Assembly (NCBI GenBank): GCA_001603905.1
Contig: LVAE01000091.1
Coordinates: forward strand, 30,265-94,264
Source of the DNA: Fibrobacterales bacterium Fibro_02
GTDB lineage: Bacteria > Fibrobacterota > Fibrobacteria > Fibrobacterales > Fibrobacteraceae
Direction: 5' to 3'
Length of the DNA stretch: 64,000 bases
The notes beneath the pieces were generated by a model. It did no database searches. It was not told the origin of the DNA and saw nothing but the letters and a program-made list of their open reading frames with translations. Both the position numbers and the translations under genes were made by a program. This document shows, piece by piece, positions 6,826 to 16,650 of this stretch; positions within the stretch are counted from its first letter, which is position 1, and each line of letters starts with the position of its first letter.

Positions 6826-9012
6826 TTAGAACTTGAACAGCATGCCGAAGCGCATTTGGCCGTCGCGAACGCCGTCGTTGTCGCCTACGTCCTTGATGGT
6901 CGAGAAGTCGAACTGCAGCACGTCGGAGAGCATGAAGCCGAAACCGAGGTCCACTTCGTTGCGCTTACCGGTCTGGTCGTACAGGTAACCGGCGCGGAGT
7001 GCGATCGTGTTCGCGTAAACGAATTCAGTACCCAGGTTGAACACGCCTTGCAGCAAGGAGTTCTTGACAGCTCCGAATCCGTCGCCGCCGCGTTCCGGGT
7101 TGGCGAGGGATTTCCAGCAAGAAATGTAGAACGGTTCCGGATTGCCCTTGTCGTCGTCATATACGACTTCGCGGTTGTAGTCGGCGACGATAGTCCACTT
7201 GTAGTCGGCGAGGCTCAACAGTTCGTAGGAAAGTCCGAGGCGCCATGTCAGGGGAATCGGGTCTTCGATCGTCTTGTCCACGTAGTAGACGCTCGGACCG
7301 ATGTTTGCAAGCACGAGGGCGAAGTTTAATTTGTCTACAAGCAGGTTCTTCTTCAGGATGCCGATGTCGAAGGCGTAACCGAAGGTGGTCGCTTCTTCCT
7401 GTCCAGCGGCGGCGCCGGAGCTCAAGTCGGAGTAGAAGAACTTGATGGAAAGGCCGAGGCCCCAGTCGTTCGGGAAGCGCGTGCCGTAGCTGAAACCTCC
7501 CACGATTTCGGAGCTGTTGTAGGCCACGAGGTCATCGGCATCCACGTCACCCGAGGCGACCGTAGAACCGAAGCTCACGAAGTTCACGAAGAATCCGAGT
7601 GTACCCCAATCGTTCAGTGGAATGGTCATGCCTGCATAAAGATGGTACAGGTCGGGGATGTTCAGGATCGGGAGGAGCTTTTCGTAGAAGGCCATGATCT
7701 GGTAATCGGCGTCCTTGAACTGTTCCATGCCGTTTGCGGTGCTGAACCAGACGTCGTTGCCTTGCGGGAGTACTGCCCACACCTTGTTGGTGGAAAGGCC
7801 GTTGCCGCTGTGGTAGTGGATCCATTCGTCTTCGCTCTTGGTGGAACCTTCTTCTTCGGCGGAGCCGCGTTCAAGTTCCGCCTTGCGGCCGCTTGCAGTG
7901 GCGTAGTCCGGCAGGTGGCGCCATACGCCCTTGTCGGTTGCGATCCAGATGCCGCCGCGCTGGTCCACGGAAATGTCGTTCACCTTGTTGTCGGCGAACT
8001 GCACCTGTTCCCACTTGCGCAGCGTAAAGTGCGAGAGGCCTCCGTTATGGGCCGCCCATACGTGTCCCGAGCTGTCTACGGCGAGTGCGGTCGGGGAAAG
8101 GTCCATGATGCCGTCTTCCTGATTGAACAGGCTCCAGCGGTCCTTGTCGTTCACGCTCTTTTTCGGAATGAGCCTTGCGATACCCGCGCCTTCGACTGCC
8201 ACGTAAAGTTCCTTGCGGCTTTCGGACCACACGAGTGCGCGAACCTTCTGGCTCGGGAGCACCTTGCCCTTCTGTTCGAATTGTCCGTTACGGTAGACGA
8301 ACAGACCGTCTTCGGTACCGATCCAGATCGAGGCCCCTTGGCTAACGAGGGCGGTGATACGGTGGTTGCCGAGTTCACTGTCGTAGCATTTCCAGGCCTT
8401 GCCGTCAAAGCGGTACAGCGACTTGGGTGTACCTACCCAGAGCTTTTCGGTGCGGCTTTCGTAGAGGACTGCCGTGATGGTGTCCTTCACGATCAGGTTC
8501 CAGGGCATCTTGACTTCGACCACGTGCTTTTCGTCGTCGGCCGTCTTGATGTCGTTGAATTTCTTTACCTGACGAACGTATTCGTCGAGGCCATGCTCGG
8601 TACCCACGTAGACCTTGACCGCGTCACGGACCTTGGCGTTGCCCTGCAGCGTGATGGAGTGGTAGTCGACCCACTGTTCGCCGTCAAACTTCTGGATGCC
8701 ATTGGCGGTACCTGCCCAGAGTTCGCTCTTGCTGAAGAATCCGTCCTTGGAACGCGACGCCATGCTCGTAAAGAAGGGGGCGTTCTTGGATTCGACGGGG
8801 TAGCTCATGCGCCATTCGTCGGCCAGGGGACCGAAGGCGAGACCGGCGGGGTTGTAGTACATGGCCGTCGGGTCGTCGGCAAGGGCGGCACCTGCTTCGC
8901 CCATACCCAGCTGGCGTGCACCGACGGGCATTTCGAGCGTGATGATGGCGGAGCCTGCCGCAAAAGACAGCGCGGGCGCTAAAAGAAGTGCAGAAAGTAA
9001 CGATTTACGCAA
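6826..9012 (-). CDS. PorV/PorQ-like outer-membrane protein with inserted beta-propeller
   Basis: 728 residues from TTG 9012, which sits 4 bases after GGAGG; upstream in-frame sequence belongs to the preceding gene. The signal peptide is RKSLLSALLLAPALSFAAG. Residues ~25-50 carry the PorV-type start (PVGARQLGMGEAGAALADD, then TAMYYNPAGL). From ~80 to ~435 the protein instead has two-component-regulator propeller repeats, such as LWVGTPKSLYRFDGKAW, SIWIGTEDGLFVYRNG and GIWIATDKGVWRHL. After that the barrel resumes (LYHLYAGMTIPLNDWGTLG) and ends in RFGMLFKF with a terminal Phe. PorV-type proteins work in type IX secretion. The barrel appears interrupted by a propeller that could bind a ligand or cargo. 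The gene overlaps its upstream partner by 8 bases. Confidence 0.78.
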   Translation of the reverse strand: MRKSLLSALLLAPALSFAAGSAIITLEMPVGARQLGMGEAGAALADDPTAMYYNPAGLAFGPLADEWRMSYPVESKNAPFFTSMASRSKDGFFSKSELWAGTANGIQKFDGEQWVDYHSITLQGNAKVRDAVKVYVGTEHGLDEYVRQVKKFNDIKTADDEKHVVEVKMPWNLIVKDTITAVLYESRTEKLWVGTPKSLYRFDGKAWKCYDSELGNHRITALVSQGASIWIGTEDGLFVYRNGQFEQKGKVLPSQKVRALVWSESRKELYVAVEGAGIARLIPKKSVNDKDRWSLFNQEDGIMDLSPTALAVDSSGHVWAAHNGGLSHFTLRKWEQVQFADNKVNDISVDQRGGIWIATDKGVWRHLPDYATASGRKAELERGSAEEEGSTKSEDEWIHYHSGNGLSTNKVWAVLPQGNDVWFSTANGMEQFKDADYQIMAFYEKLLPILNIPDLYHLYAGMTIPLNDWGTLGFFVNFVSFGSTVASGDVDADDLVAYNSSEIVGGFSYGTRFPNDWGLGLSIKFFYSDLSSGAAAGQEEATTFGYAFDIGILKKNLLVDKLNFALVLANIGPSVYYVDKTIEDPIPLTWRLGLSYELLSLADYKWTIVADYNREVVYDDDKGNPEPFYISCWKSLANPERGGDGFGAVKNSLLQGVFNLGTEFVYANTIALRAGYLYDQTGKRNEVDLGFGFMLSDVLQFDFSTIKDVGDNDGVRDGQMRFGMLFKF

Positions 9013-9568
9013 GGTGCCTCCAGTCGGGGACGTCGTAGTGGTTGCCGTGCGAAGGGACGACTGCCTTCCAGCCGGACTTGCTCGGGTTTTCCCAGGGTTG
9101 CTTGGGCAACAGTCTGCAATCGCAGCCGAGTACATAGGGCGGCAGGATTTCCGCATGGTTGCGGATCTGCTCGCGGGTAATAAAGTTTTCGTCGCTCACG
9201 AACTTCACGTATTCCTTGCCCTTGGGGCCGAGTTCGATGCGGTAGGTGGCGGTGCCGTTCTTGTCGCCTTCGTCGATGGTGCGGATGGTGGCTTCCATCG
9301 AGGCGTTCCATTGGGCGATGAGTTCCTCTTTCTTTTCGGGCGGCAGGTTCTGCGTGTCGAGCCAGGACCTGAGCGATGCCTCGGAGGGCTTTACTGCAGC
9401 AAGCGATTCGCGGGCGGGGCGTACGACAACGGCGTACTGGCCTGAAACATCGATGACTCGCTTCGGTTCGTCCTTTTCGTCGGAGCTATGGATAATCACA
9501 TACGCGCCGATAGCGGCGAGTATCACGGATAATACAATGATCACGATGACGATAATGACTGATAGCAT
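9005..9568 (-). CDS. Membrane-anchored hypothetical protein
   Basis: 187 residues with one N-terminal membrane helix (residues 3-27, rich in Ile and Val) followed by a soluble domain, probably periplasmic. No family is recognised. The soluble part contains a helical segment (SEASLRSWLDTQNLPPEKK), a beta region (TATYRIELGPKGKEYVKF) and two cysteines in LGCDCRLL. Its stop codon (9005-9007) overlaps the start of the PorV-like gene, so the two are translated from one message and may act together at the envelope. Confidence 0.65.
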   Translation of the reverse strand: MLSVIIVIVIIVLSVILAAIGAYVIIHSSDEKDEPKRVIDVSGQYAVVVRPARESLAAVKPSEASLRSWLDTQNLPPEKKEELIAQWNASMEATIRTIDEGDKNGTATYRIELGPKGKEYVKFVSDENFITREQIRNHAEILPPYVLGCDCRLLPKQPWENPSKSGWKAVVPSHGNHYDVPDWRHLA

Positions 9569-9634
9569 ATTTTATTCCATTATTCGTTACCCTTCAAAAC
9601 TAGCAATTTTCTAAATTGTGGGGCAGGAGATATT

Positions 9635-11077
9635 ATGTCGAAATTGAAGATTTTTCTTGTGTTGCTGATGTGCAGTGCCTGTTTTGCCATTCCTTTCAAG
9701 GTCGAGACTGTCAAGGAAGGCTCCGGGGACTCCATTCGGGCAGGACAGCTCATCAGGGTGCATTACAAGAGCTACGTGTATCTGGACAGTGCAAAGATTA
9801 TGGCTGAAAAGGTCCGCCTGGCGGATTCCCTGCGAATCGCCGATTCCCTCCGCCTTGCGAACGACTTTAATTCCGACCAGGTTGCTGGTGTGACAAAAGT
9901 TGACACGACCGCATTGTTGGACAAGTCCGCGAAATCCAAGAAGAAGTCCAAGTCGAAGAAGGATTCCAAGGCCGCTGTCGATACCGTTGCCCAGGTGGTG
10001 CCGGTTGCCGATCCGACCCTGGATTCTGCCGCAGCCCCGTTGACCTTTGTTGATTCCATTGCGCCGGCTCCGACGGATTCCCGTTTCCGTTTGTTCTCGG
10101 AGTCTTATCCCGGTGGCGAACCTCTTGAATTTACGCTCGGTGTGGGCCTTGTGATTCAGGGCTGGGAAAAGGGCCTCGTGGGTATGAAGCCCGGTGAAAT
10201 CCGCAAGCTCTATGTGCCGTACCAGATGGGCTATGGCGAAAATTCCCTTGAAGGCGTTCCCGAATATTCCGACCTGTTCTTTATCGTGGAACTGGTAAGC
10301 GCCGACCCGCCGATGGAACCTGACGTGTTCCCCAAGAATGTCGAGGGCCTCAAGTGGCGCGAAGCGGCCAAGGGCCTCAAGATTTACGACGAGAAGGTCG
10401 GTGGCGGAAAGCCCGCTGTGGTGGGTTCCGTGCTCAAGACGCATTACACGGGTTGGCTCCTTTCCGGCCGCAAGTTCGGTTCCTCCAAGGATATCGGTAA
10501 GCCGCTCCAGGTCGTGATGGGCGCAGGCAAGATGATTAAGGGCTGGGAAGTCGGTCTCGAGGGCATGCGCGAAGGCGGTGTCCGCTGGTTCCGCGTGTCT
10601 CCTGCCATGGGCTACGGCGCGACGGCCTACTCGATGATCCCCTCGAATTCGACCCTGGTCTTCCGCGTGGAACTGGTGAGCTCCGAAGTGGACGAGGCTG
10701 TAGTCGCGAACATGGATTTCTTCCCCGATACCACGGCGCTCACGTTTGAAAATGGCCCCGAAGGACTCCGCTATGCGGTAATCAAGCAGGGCGAAGGTGA
10801 ACCCGCACAGAAGGGTAACGTGGCGAAGGTGCATTACACCGGCTGGCTCACCAACGGTTACAAGTTCGACAGTTCCCGCGATCGTGGGCAGGCTTTCGCC
10901 TTTACGCTCGGTGCGGGTCGCGTCATTCGCGGCTGGGAACTCGGCGTGCAGGGGATGCTTCCCGGTGAAAAGAGAATCCTGGTTGTCCCGCCCGGACTCG
11001 GCTATGGTGCCCGCGGTGCAGGCCCGATTCCTGGTGGCTCTACGCTGATTTTCGCTGTTGAATATCTAGGAGAATAG
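9635..11077 (+). CDS. Exported peptidyl-prolyl isomerase with three FKBP domains
   Basis: 480 residues. The signal peptide is SKLKIFLVLLMCSACFA, with a Cys near its end that could be a lipobox (CSAC). Domain 1 starts at about residue 23 (GQLIRVHYKSYVYLDS), is interrupted by ~95 residues rich in Lys, Ser and Asp (KSAKSKKKSKSKKDSK), and resumes at about 160 (GVGLVIQGWEKGLVGMKPGE). Domains 2 (about 245-355) and 3 (about 380-480) are complete, with VHYTGWL, VIRGWELGVQGM and GYGARGAGPIPG-type signatures. FKBPs catalyse proline cis-trans isomerisation; an exported one would help fold envelope or secreted proteins. GCAGGAGA precedes the ATG. The Rrf2 gene follows 2 bases after the stop. Confidence 0.9.
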   Translation: MSKLKIFLVLLMCSACFAIPFKVETVKEGSGDSIRAGQLIRVHYKSYVYLDSAKIMAEKVRLADSLRIADSLRLANDFNSDQVAGVTKVDTTALLDKSAKSKKKSKSKKDSKAAVDTVAQVVPVADPTLDSAAAPLTFVDSIAPAPTDSRFRLFSESYPGGEPLEFTLGVGLVIQGWEKGLVGMKPGEIRKLYVPYQMGYGENSLEGVPEYSDLFFIVELVSADPPMEPDVFPKNVEGLKWREAAKGLKIYDEKVGGGKPAVVGSVLKTHYTGWLLSGRKFGSSKDIGKPLQVVMGAGKMIKGWEVGLEGMREGGVRWFRVSPAMGYGATAYSMIPSNSTLVFRVELVSSEVDEAVVANMDFFPDTTALTFENGPEGLRYAVIKQGEGEPAQKGNVAKVHYTGWLTNGYKFDSSRDRGQAFAFTLGAGRVIRGWELGVQGMLPGEKRILVVPPGLGYGARGAGPIPGGSTLIFAVEYLGE

Positions 11078-11079
11078 GG

Positions 11080-11538
11080 TTGAGAATTTCGACTAAAGGA
11101 CGCTACGCGCTTCGCGTGATGATTGACCTTGCGAAGAACGGCAGGGACGATTACGTGAAATTGCAGGAACTCGCCGAACGCCAGCAGATTTCCGAGAAGT
11201 ATCTCGAAGGAATCCTGGGCGCATTGGTGCGTGGGAAGTTGCTTGCGGGAGCCCGCGGAAAGGCGGGCGGCTACAGGCTCAACTGCGAACCTTCGACTTG
11301 TAGCGTCTGGCAGATCCTTTCGCTGGTGGAAACCTCGATGTCTCCTGTGGCGTGCCTTGACGATTCCGAGAACTCCTGCGAACGTGCCGACATCTGCGTG
11401 ACTCTTCCCGTCTGGAAAGAACTGAATTCCATGATTCGCAGCTATTTGGAAGGGATCAAGCTCGAACAGTTCTTGCGGAATGTGCCCGAAAATAAAGGCA
11501 GGGAGCTTCACGGCAAGCCCTTGAAATGTGGACTTTAA
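11080..11538 (+). CDS. Rrf2-family transcriptional regulator
   Basis: 152 residues. The N-terminus STKGRYALRVMIDLA and the winged-helix segment ISEKYLEGILGALVRGKLL, followed by RGKAGGYRL, are classic for Rrf2/IscR proteins. Three cysteines in ACLDDSENSCERADICV (C-x7-C-x5-C) occupy the region where IscR, NsrR and RsrR bind an Fe-S cluster, so redox or iron sensing is likely. The start is a TTG at 11080, 2 bases after the FKBP stop, with AGGAGA just upstream. The targets are unknown; no cysteine desulfurase lies nearby. Confidence 0.88.
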   Translation: MRISTKGRYALRVMIDLAKNGRDDYVKLQELAERQQISEKYLEGILGALVRGKLLAGARGKAGGYRLNCEPSTCSVWQILSLVETSMSPVACLDDSENSCERADICVTLPVWKELNSMIRSYLEGIKLEQFLRNVPENKGRELHGKPLKCGL

Positions 11539-11567
11539 CTATCTTGTAAAAAAAATTGGAGTTTTCT

Positions 11568-12635
11568 ATGGAAATCAAATGGCTTAATCCCGATGCAAAG
11601 TTTGATCGCCTCGTTTTGGCTGGCGATATTGGTGGCACGAACACGAACCTCGGCATGGTCGGTTACAAGGATGGCAAGTTTACGCTGATTCTTGAAACAG
11701 ATTGCCCGTCCAAGGACATTTGCGGACTGATTGAACCTATTCGCGAAACGCTCCGCATTGCCGTAGAAAGCCGTGCAGACCTCAAGCCTTCCCACATCTG
11801 CATCAGCGCCGCGGGCCCCGTGGCTGCCAACAAGTGCGTCATGACGAACCTCCCCTGGAGTGTCGATGGCGAGGCCATCACCGCCGCAACGGGAATCTCT
11901 ACGCTCGTGATTAACGACTTCATGGCCATCAGCTACGGTATCCCGACGCTCGACGTGAATGACCCTGCACAGATTCATCAGCTGGCTCATACCGACGGCA
12001 GCAAGCCCGCCCCGCAGAAGACGACCAAGGCCGTTGTCGGCCCGGGTACCGGCATGGGCGTCGGTTTCCTCGCATTTGACGGCGAAAAGTATATTCCGGC
12101 CTGCTCCGAAGGTGGCCACTCCACGTTTGCCCCGTTCGACAAGGATTCCCAGGAATTCCACGACTATATGGAAAAGAAACTCGGTGCAGTTCCCGGCGTA
12201 GAACCGCTCGTGTCCGGCATGGGTCTTCGCAATATGTATGAATGGTGGAAGGAAACCCGTGGCGTTCCTGATAACGACGCTTTCAAGAAGATTGAAGAAA
12301 CCGAACCGAACGACCGTCCGAAGTACATCAGCCGCGCAAGCGACACCGATCCGGTGGCAGCCGAGATGATGCGCCTGTTCGTGAAGATGCTCGCCCGCTT
12401 TGCAAGTGATGCCGCGACGCTCTTCCTCCCGCTGGGTGGTTTCTACCTCGCCGGTGGTACCGTGCAGAAGGATCTCCGCTGGCTTGAACGCGACAACCTG
12501 TTCATGAAGTATTTCGAAAAGAACTACAACCCGAACATCCGTCCGCTCCTGAACAAGATCCCGGTGTACATCATCAAGGATTACAGCATCAGCCTGTACG
12601 GTGCCGCAAACGCAAGCCTGAATTTGCAGAAGTAA
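11568..12635 (+). CDS. glk: Glucokinase
   Basis: 355 residues of the bacterial glucokinase (Glk) family: ATP plus glucose gives glucose 6-phosphate. The phosphate-binding loop LAGDIGGTNTNLG is at ~20, the sugar-binding VINDF motif at ~118, GPGTGMGVGFL at ~155 and EGGHSTFAPFD at ~180. This family is distinct from ROK kinases, whose zinc-binding cysteines are absent. ATG 11568 follows GGAG with 8 bases spacing; an in-frame TTG at 11556 is less likely. It probably feeds glucose released by the extracellular enzymes into glycolysis. Confidence 0.92.
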   Translation: MEIKWLNPDAKFDRLVLAGDIGGTNTNLGMVGYKDGKFTLILETDCPSKDICGLIEPIRETLRIAVESRADLKPSHICISAAGPVAANKCVMTNLPWSVDGEAITAATGISTLVINDFMAISYGIPTLDVNDPAQIHQLAHTDGSKPAPQKTTKAVVGPGTGMGVGFLAFDGEKYIPACSEGGHSTFAPFDKDSQEFHDYMEKKLGAVPGVEPLVSGMGLRNMYEWWKETRGVPDNDAFKKIEETEPNDRPKYISRASDTDPVAAEMMRLFVKMLARFASDAATLFLPLGGFYLAGGTVQKDLRWLERDNLFMKYFEKNYNPNIRPLLNKIPVYIIKDYSISLYGAANASLNLQK

Positions 12636-12647
12636 TCGTCTAAAAAA

Positions 12648-14207
<1,560 letters not shown>

Positions 14208-14277
14208 GTGAATTCGTCCCCGGAGCGCTTACTCTCGCAAATATGCCCAGTTAATACTGGGCATATCTTGCTCACAC

Positions 14278-14300
14278 CCGTTCGCGCCCAAATAAGTGAA
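14278..14300 (+). repeat. Direct repeat copy 2
   Basis: Exact copy of 14190-14212, again including a TAA in the same frame context. It looks like the remnant of a short tandem duplication of the gene end. Confidence 0.85.
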
Positions 14301-14344
14301 AAACGGCTAAATTCGGCTAAAAATCGCCATTTATTGATAACTTG

Positions 14345-14377
14345 TCCACGCAAAGATGCCCTTTGCGTGGATTTTTT
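14345..14377 (+). terminator. Rho-independent terminator after the helicase gene
   Basis: TCCACGCAAAG and CTTTGCGTGGA form a perfect eleven-base stem around ATGCC, followed by six T. Confidence 0.93.
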
Positions 14378-14403
14378 GCGCGTTTTGGGGATAATTTTAT
14401 ACT
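14376..14403 (+). promoter_or_regulatory. Probable housekeeping promoter of the GH43 gene
   Basis: TTGCGC (14376-14381), a 16-base spacer and TATACT (14398-14403) lie 46 bases upstream of the GH43 start. Confidence 0.5.
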
Positions 14404-14448
14404 GGTGAGTTAAGAAAATCGTCCTGTTTGGGCGAAAAGGGATAAATT

Positions 14449-16551
14449 ATGAAATTGGCGAAGAGCATAAAGGTGGCAGCAGCCCTTGTTGGTTTCGGGC
14501 TCTGCACCTCGGCCATGGCAGAAAATCCGATTATCCAGACCTATTATTCGCCGGACCCGGCTCCGGTCGTGTTCGGTGATACGGTCTGCGTGTACACCGG
14601 CAACGACGAAGGCGGCCACTTCTTTACCATGCACGGTTGGCGCGTCTCCTGCACCACCGATATGGTGAACTGGACCGACCGTGGCGCGCTCATCCTTTCG
14701 AACGAGGACTTTGGCGGAAATGCCAAGAAGAACGGTGACTGGGCTGCCCAGGTGGTGCGTCGCAATGGCAAGTACTACTACTACGTGACCGTGGAATCGA
14801 CCCGCGGTGGTCGCGCCATCAACGTGGCCGTGGCCGACAGGCCCGAAGGTCCCTTTAAGGACGCTTTGAACGGCAAGCACCTTGCGGGTCCGAACTGGGA
14901 CTACATTGATCCGACCGTATGGATTGACGACGACGGACAGGCTTACCTCTATTGGGGCAACCCGAAGCTTTATTATGCCAAACTCAAGGAAGACATGATT
15001 TCGTTCGATGGCGATATCAAGGTGACCGACATGAGCCGTGGTTTCGCTCCGAACGGAGAGGATTCCAAGTACACCGAAGGTCCGTGGATTCACAAGCGCG
15101 GCAAGAAGTATTACATGATTTATGCCTCCCACGGCGTGCCCGAAAAGATTTCGTACTCCACGAGTGATTCCCCGACGGGCCCGTGGACCTGGGGAGGTGT
15201 CATCATGGACCAGGGCAACAATACGGCATTCACCAACCATTCCGGCCTTATCGATTTCAAGGGGCGCAGTTTCTTCTTCTACCATAACCAGAAGAACGTG
15301 AACGGTGGCGGTTACAGCCGCTCTACTGCAATCGAGGAATTTACCTGGAATGCCGACGGTTCTATTCCGACCATCAAGTCCACCAACGATGGCGTCAAGA
15401 AACCGATCAAGAACCTGGACCCGTTCGAGCGCGTCGAAGCTGAAACCAAGGCATGGGTAGGCGGCATGACTGTCGACAAGCCGCGTGATCCCGATGGCGG
15501 CAACTATACCATCATCAACCATGTGGCGGTGGAATCGGGTAATGTCTACCTGACCGGAATGAGTACTGGTTTCTATACCAAGGTGCGTTCTGTCGATATG
15601 GGTGACGGTGCCGACCGCATTATTCTTTGCACCAAGGGCAACGGCGGCAAACTTGAAGTTCATGCGGGCTCCGAGACGGGCGCCTTGCTTGCCGCCATCA
15701 ATGTGCCTGCAAGTTCCAAGTGGGAAGAAAATTCCTTTGATGTAGAAAACGCTGCCGGGGTTGATGACCTTTACTTTGTAGTGAAACAGGGCGGTTTCGA
15801 TTTTGACTACTGGTACATGGAAAGCGAAAAAACTGCCGTTCCGCAGACTCCGTACAAGGGTGTCGCGGCGACGGTTCCGGGAGTCATTGAGGCTGAAAAT
15901 TATGACGAAGGCGGACACAACAAGGCCTTCTACGATGCCGACCGCGAAAACCAGGGCAAGGCCTACCGCGAAGACGAAGTCGATGTCGTTGGCTTTGGTT
16001 GCACCGACGAAAGCAATACCAAGGATTGCGAAGGCTATGCAATTGGCTACACGAAGGCGGATGAATGGCTCGAATACACGGTCAATGTCGCTGCCGATGC
16101 CAAGTACGATATCACGGCGAATCTGGCGACACCCTTTGAGACGGCGGGCCTCCAGTTGTTTGTCGATGGCGAACCCGTTACGGAATCGCTTACTGGCTTA
16201 AAGACCGACGAAGAAAAGTTCGACGTCTACAAGGAAACGGAACTCGGTTCCGTGGAACTCAAGAAGGGTGAACATGTACTCAAGCTTCTCATTACGGGTG
16301 AATATCTGAACGTGGACTGGATTAAGTTCGAAGATCCGAATAATCCGTTGAAGCTTGCTCAAGAAATTAGTCTTGCCCCGCAGCAGAATGCCTCGTACAA
16401 CGTATTCGGTGCGACAGGCAAGTTCCTCGGCCGCATCGATAATGTCGGAACGAATCTCTCGGCGACCCTCAAACAGGCGGGCTATGCAAACGGCGCCTAC
16501 ATCGTGCGCAGAGTTGGCCTTTCCAAGGCGATGCGCGTGACGGTGAAGTGA
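14449..16551 (+). CDS. Secreted GH43 glycosidase with two CBM6-like domains and C-terminal sorting domain
   Basis: 700 residues. The signal peptide is 1-24 (cleavage after SAMA). GH43 five-blade propeller domain spans about 27-330, with the inverting catalytic set visible: Asp36 in YYSPDPAPV, Asp154 in DYIDPTVW and Glu210 in YTEGPW. The likely activity is alpha-L-arabinofuranosidase or beta-xylosidase on hemicellulose. Two CBM6-like beta-sandwich modules follow (about 335-460 and 480-625; IEAENYDEGG and YLNVDWIKFE are typical). The last ~60 residues (SYNVFGATGKFLGRI ... GAYIVRR ... RVTVK) match the C-terminal pattern of the other secreted enzymes here and fit a type IX secretion sorting domain. 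Confidence 0.9.
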   Translation: MKLAKSIKVAAALVGFGLCTSAMAENPIIQTYYSPDPAPVVFGDTVCVYTGNDEGGHFFTMHGWRVSCTTDMVNWTDRGALILSNEDFGGNAKKNGDWAAQVVRRNGKYYYYVTVESTRGGRAINVAVADRPEGPFKDALNGKHLAGPNWDYIDPTVWIDDDGQAYLYWGNPKLYYAKLKEDMISFDGDIKVTDMSRGFAPNGEDSKYTEGPWIHKRGKKYYMIYASHGVPEKISYSTSDSPTGPWTWGGVIMDQGNNTAFTNHSGLIDFKGRSFFFYHNQKNVNGGGYSRSTAIEEFTWNADGSIPTIKSTNDGVKKPIKNLDPFERVEAETKAWVGGMTVDKPRDPDGGNYTIINHVAVESGNVYLTGMSTGFYTKVRSVDMGDGADRIILCTKGNGGKLEVHAGSETGALLAAINVPASSKWEENSFDVENAAGVDDLYFVVKQGGFDFDYWYMESEKTAVPQTPYKGVAATVPGVIEAENYDEGGHNKAFYDADRENQGKAYREDEVDVVGFGCTDESNTKDCEGYAIGYTKADEWLEYTVNVAADAKYDITANLATPFETAGLQLFVDGEPVTESLTGLKTDEEKFDVYKETELGSVELKKGEHVLKLLITGEYLNVDWIKFEDPNNPLKLAQEISLAPQQNASYNVFGATGKFLGRIDNVGTNLSATLKQAGYANGAYIVRRVGLSKAMRVTVK

Positions 16552-16576
16552 TTCGACATCCAACTTATACAACGTA

Positions 16577-16613
16577 AAAAGGCCGTGGCGATTTTGAAGC
16601 CACGGTCTTTTTT
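16577..16613. terminator. Bidirectional terminator, GH43 / PBP
   Basis: GGCCGTGGC and GCCACGGTC pair (one G-T) around a nine-base loop, preceded by A and followed by six T. It separates two converging genes. Confidence 0.9.
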
Positions 16614-16650
16614 GTAAGAGTGTAAAAATGTTGGAGCAGGAAGAAACTGG

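Larger units (their letters stand above)
14208..14448. other. Intergenic region before the GH43 gene
   Basis: This 241-base region contains a perfect ten-base palindrome without a T tract (14241-14266: ATATGCCCAG, loop TTAATA, CTGGGCATAT), a second copy of the helicase gene end (14278-14300), a strong terminator (14345-14377) and a likely promoter (14376-14403). No further gene is seen. Confidence 0.7.
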
